DNA from: Acephala macrosclerotiorum
Taxonomy: Eukaryota; Ascomycota; Leotiomycetes; Helotiales; Mollisiaceae
DNA length: 64,000 nucleotides
Reading direction: 5' to 3'
NCBI GenBank assembly: GCA_014904845.1
Contig: MU119348.1
Span: forward strand, 62,001-126,000
Shown here: positions 61,000 through 64,000 of the stretch, piece after piece
Position numbering within the stretch: position 1 is the first letter of the stretch
Layout: each line of letters starts with the position of its first letter
Program-made: the position numbers and the translations under genes
Notes under the pieces: generated by a model
Told to the model about the DNA's origin: nothing
Databases searched by the model: none
The model's input: the letters and a program-made list of their open reading frames with translations, nothing else

Positions 61000-61905
61000 T
61001 TTGATTCTCACTGCCAGAAGTTGGAGCTGGATATTCTGACCAAGTAGAATGAACAGCGAGCGTCGTTCCTTTTGACTTCACATGAAAGCATAAGATCTTA
61101 GACTCAAATCAACTTATCAAGTCGCAGGGCTCAGATGGCAGGGTGCTGATGCTTGACTTGCCGATTTCCCGAGCCTCATCTTTCCATGCATGGTCAAAGG
61201 TGTCATGCTCACCCTTGACAGGGTCAGTCTTGTGGTCGGAGTTAACGGGATCTGCACTACTAAGTCCTGCCTTGCATGCTTTCTTTGAGTTCAAGTACTG
61301 TTTTAATATTGAATCTCGATTCTATCAATCTTTCTTGATAGGTAAGTTGCGGCATCCAAAGTGGGCTTTGCAACCATTGGTTTACCGGTTTTTGATAGCG
61401 GAGTTCGCACTATGGCTCGGAGTCCGCCCCCTGCAATTCCCCACATAGCTGCGCAGCTGCGTTGATAATTTTGATATTTTTTCTAGAGAGTGTTGCGCTG
61501 TTGGAGAATGAGTCTGTCATGTTGAGATGGGGATACAAAATGGCTGGTTCACAATTAATTAGATTGGCGTCCGTACCTTGGCTCGGACTCCAGCCCTTGG
61601 AGAGTTGAAGCACGGGCCCAATGGTAGTACCATCCATCCCCCAATCTGGTACCTTGCATATGCGGGTGCGGCGCCTGCGGGTGTGAAAGCTTGTACGTCT
61701 ACCATGTTCTTGTAGGTTGAGAACTTGAGGTGGGCTTGAGCGAACTTGAGCTCCCTGGCCTCGCTAAGGGAAGGGGGGGTACTTCCACCTTACCGAACCT
61801 CGAGGGATCTCGCAGATTCACCAATACAATGTCCCACATCACAAGAGCACTTCATGTTTAAGATACTAATTTTCATTGAATATATATGAATCGACAGCTG
61901 CGCGT
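61000..61905. other. Intergenic region without supported gene
   Basis: This lies between the PEBP gene and the MFS gene. A minus-strand stretch at about 61410-61720 has coding-like pieces (TTIGPVLQLSKGWSPSQGTD in one frame, MVDVQAFTPAGAAPAYA in another) but no consistent model. It may be gene debris or chance. Confidence 0.4.
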
Positions 61906-63815
61906 TCAATACTTATACAACCTCCTCACCTCCCCAACCCCACCACCCTTCAAAATTCTCCTATTCAGGATACGGTAGTAGACCAATAAGCTCAGACACC
62001 CTACAGCAACAAAAAACAACAACCCCGCATTCGTCCAATGCCCAGTCGGATATCCCTCCTCCGCCTGATCAGATTTATAGATCTAGACACCAGCAATTTG
62101 ACCTGGAGCTCCGAAGGATACGTTCAATGCGATGGCGAGCCCGACGGCGCCGGTGCTGAATACGTTGCAGGAGAGCCATCCTAGGAGGGGAGGGATGCAG
62201 GAGAATGCTCCTGAAGCGGCGACGATGAGGCAGCCGTAGCGGGCAGAGTAGGAGGTTGCAGGGAGGAGAGCTGAAGCCATAAACCCAATGGCACCGATTG
62301 TTGCGAAAATTGCAGAGTGGAGGGCGCGGCTAGAGATGGTGTTAGTGGATTTTATTCATGTGAATGTGATGAGGAGTTAAGCCTACGCGTTGAAGTGATC
62401 AGCGGAGAATGCGACTGAGAGGGTCACGACATCTGCGGCAGTGAGCGAGTAGTTCAGTATATTCTTCGGAGAGGAAGAGTTACATGCTACAGCATATGGT
62501 GGAACAGTCATAAGCTGAGCTTGGAGATTCTTGTATCCGAGACCTGCTGTGATGCTGGGCGTGAAGAGCGACAGTCTTGGCAGAGAATTAGCAATGGAAC
62601 GCTGCTCGATGAACGCCCCTGACTTACGAGGAGAATGGGGTCGATATGCCGAAGTATATCTGAAAGCAAGTCAGATGGAGCTTTGACGACGGAGAATGGT
62701 AGTACATACGGCATAGTGAGCATATAGGCGCCAGTCTGTCAGTGTATCTTTAGCTTGAGCCCAAGTCAAGCTCTTTCCGTGCCCGTGAGAACCATCCACC
62801 CTTAAGCGAGCAGCCGCAAGGGCTTTCTCTTCGACAGTCAACCATTTTGCAGTTTCAGGCCAGTCCGGGAGGAAGAAGAACACGAGAATGGAGGAAAGGC
62901 ATGACGGTATGCCCTCGATGATGAAGAGCCATCTCCACGCGGAAAGTCCATTAGTCTGGTTCATATGTCCGATGCCGAAAGCCAGAGCACCACCAAAGGC
63001 TCCAGCAAGTGTGGCTGATGCCAGAATGCAAGCAACTCTGATGGATCTCTCTTCAGTTCTGTACCAGAAAGTGAGATAGTACACGAGGCCTGGGAAGAGG
63101 CCTGGGCGAGAGGTTAGACAACTTTCCAGTTTAGTCAGGAAGGGCATATGCTCACCAGCCTCAAAGACACCAAGGATGAGACGGACAACGGTGACGCTGG
63201 CAAAGTTACGAACACCACCAAGACCGATAGTGATCGCGCCCCAAGAGAACATCAAGAATGAAATCCAGGTGCTGGGGCTGAGTTTCTTGAGGAAGTAGTT
63301 TGACGGAACTTCGAAGATAGCATATGCGATCAAGAAGACCATCAGAGCAATGCTTTTCGCACAGTTAGAGGATATTCAGATGGAGAGCTTCAGCTACTCA
63401 CGTATACTGGTAGCTTGTCATGTGTGTATCTGACAGCAGATCATCATGCGTGTTGGCGTTGAGTGTCTTAGCATTTCCTACTTAATGGTCAGTACTTTGA
63501 TCGGTCTCTCTGGAACAGGTACCTCTGACCAATGTTTGAGCGATCGAGATAGCAGAGCAGGTAGATAGCTGCACAGAGTGGGACAATACGCAAGTCCTGT
63601 TTCCATACGAGTGATCTATCGGCTGCAGTCCGTTCATGGGTGTCGACGGTTGTCTCGTCCACAACCTAAGTACATTAGCTGATGTTCGGAGTGGCGCGGC
63701 ATTTTGGGGGTGGTTCTACCTCCTTGGTCCCGGTTTCAACATCTTCGATATACCTCTGCGTCGGCATCTTGGGTTCTGTTTCTGAGATTGCTGACTGAGT
63801 CTCGCTCGCTGCCAT
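61906..63815 (-). pseudogene. DAL5-type MFS transporter with premature stop
   Basis: The gene encodes a major facilitator of the anion/allantoate permease (DAL5/TNA1) family, a plasma-membrane importer of organic acids or vitamins. Landmarks: LVWKQDLRIVPLCAAIYLLC and YLDRSNIGNAK (TM1), FEVPSNYFLKKLSPSTWISF, RLILGVFEAGLFPGLVYYLT, FWYRTEERSIRVA, WRWLFIIEGIPS and MTVPPYAVAYVVTL. Exons are 63720-63815, 63530-63665, 63402-63477, 63156-63352, 62710-63101, 62628-62659, 62484-62575, 62387-62432 and one running down from 62329. Introns are 49-57 bp. After GAPGQIAGV an in-frame TAG (62083-62085) replaces the usual Trp. The frame then continues with IYKSDQAEEGYPTGHWTNAG, the last membrane helix, and TGA at 61906-61908. 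As written, the product is 405 aa; the intact length would be 464. Confidence 0.85.
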
Positions 63816-64000
63816 CTTGGAGATCCGGTATCTTGCTTTGTTCGGGAAGGCTCTAGCGTGACAAGTTCTCTAGAATTCGGGTCAGAGAGCCTTTGCAGGT
63901 CGGATAGATGCTATATATGGCTGCCTCTCCAGTCCCCGGAATGATGGGAGAACGCGGGGTGAGGGGACGTTGGGGTTGAGATGCATCTTCCAAGAAAAGA
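63816..64000. other. Upstream flank of the MFS gene
   Basis: This is the promoter side of the MFS gene up to the window edge. I see no second gene in the available bases. Confidence 0.4.

Noticed and set aside
61410..61720. Possible second small gene beside the PEBP gene
   Set aside because: Coding-like pieces fall in different frames with no supporting splice sites or family match.

Overview
The window is nuclear DNA of a filamentous ascomycete (Pezizomycotina). Genes are close together on both strands. Most are interrupted by short GT-AG introns of about 45-60 bp, often with a CTAAC/CTGAC-like branch site near the acceptor. The products match fungal families such as mpaB/LCP oxygenase, RRG9, Mus7/MMS22, DUF726 and DUF4419. 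A leotiomycete is plausible, but I cannot prove the class from the sequence. I saw no tRNA, rRNA, transposon, virus, CRISPR array or secondary-metabolite cluster. All exon boundaries below were worked out by hand from splice signals, reading-frame phase and family motifs.

Layout. 1-9 kb: mitochondrial Phe-tRNA synthetase (cut by the left edge), mitochondrial dicarboxylate carrier, RNA polymerase II subunit RPB3, calcipressin, and an mpaB/rubber-oxygenase-type protein. 9-24 kb: RRG9/neugrin-like mitochondrial protein, a large WD40 protein of the MABP1/WDR62 type, two unrecognised proteins (225 and 932 aa), mitochondrial GrpE, and a 173-aa unrecognised protein. 24-31 kb: a decayed Gfd2/YDR514C-like exonuclease gene with more gene debris and a tandem repeat, then a 1205-aa zinc-finger protein that looks like two ORFs but splices into one. 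31-40 kb: triple-KH RNA-binding protein, RVB1 (pontin) helicase, an HMG-box regulator and a GFA-domain enzyme. 40-52 kb: mitochondrial AAA ATPase, a 478-aa unrecognised protein, Mus7/MMS22, and a 121-aa membrane protein. 52-64 kb: DUF726 hydrolase, GatC-like amidotransferase subunit, alpha-SNAP (SEC17), DUF4419 protein, PEBP-family protein, and a DAL5-type MFS transporter broken by a premature stop.

The genes form no single pathway; they are mostly housekeeping genes. Several products are mitochondrial (Phe-tRNA synthetase, dicarboxylate carrier, RRG9, GrpE, AAA ATPase, GatC), which is probably chance. No convincing new multi-gene system was found. The best leads are a 5-nt micro-exon (or [D1,2] stwintron) in the dicarboxylate carrier gene, a perfect four-tract G-quadruplex motif just after the SEC17 stop codon, a cluster of nested palindromes near 22.2-22.35 kb, and two genes caught in the act of decay.
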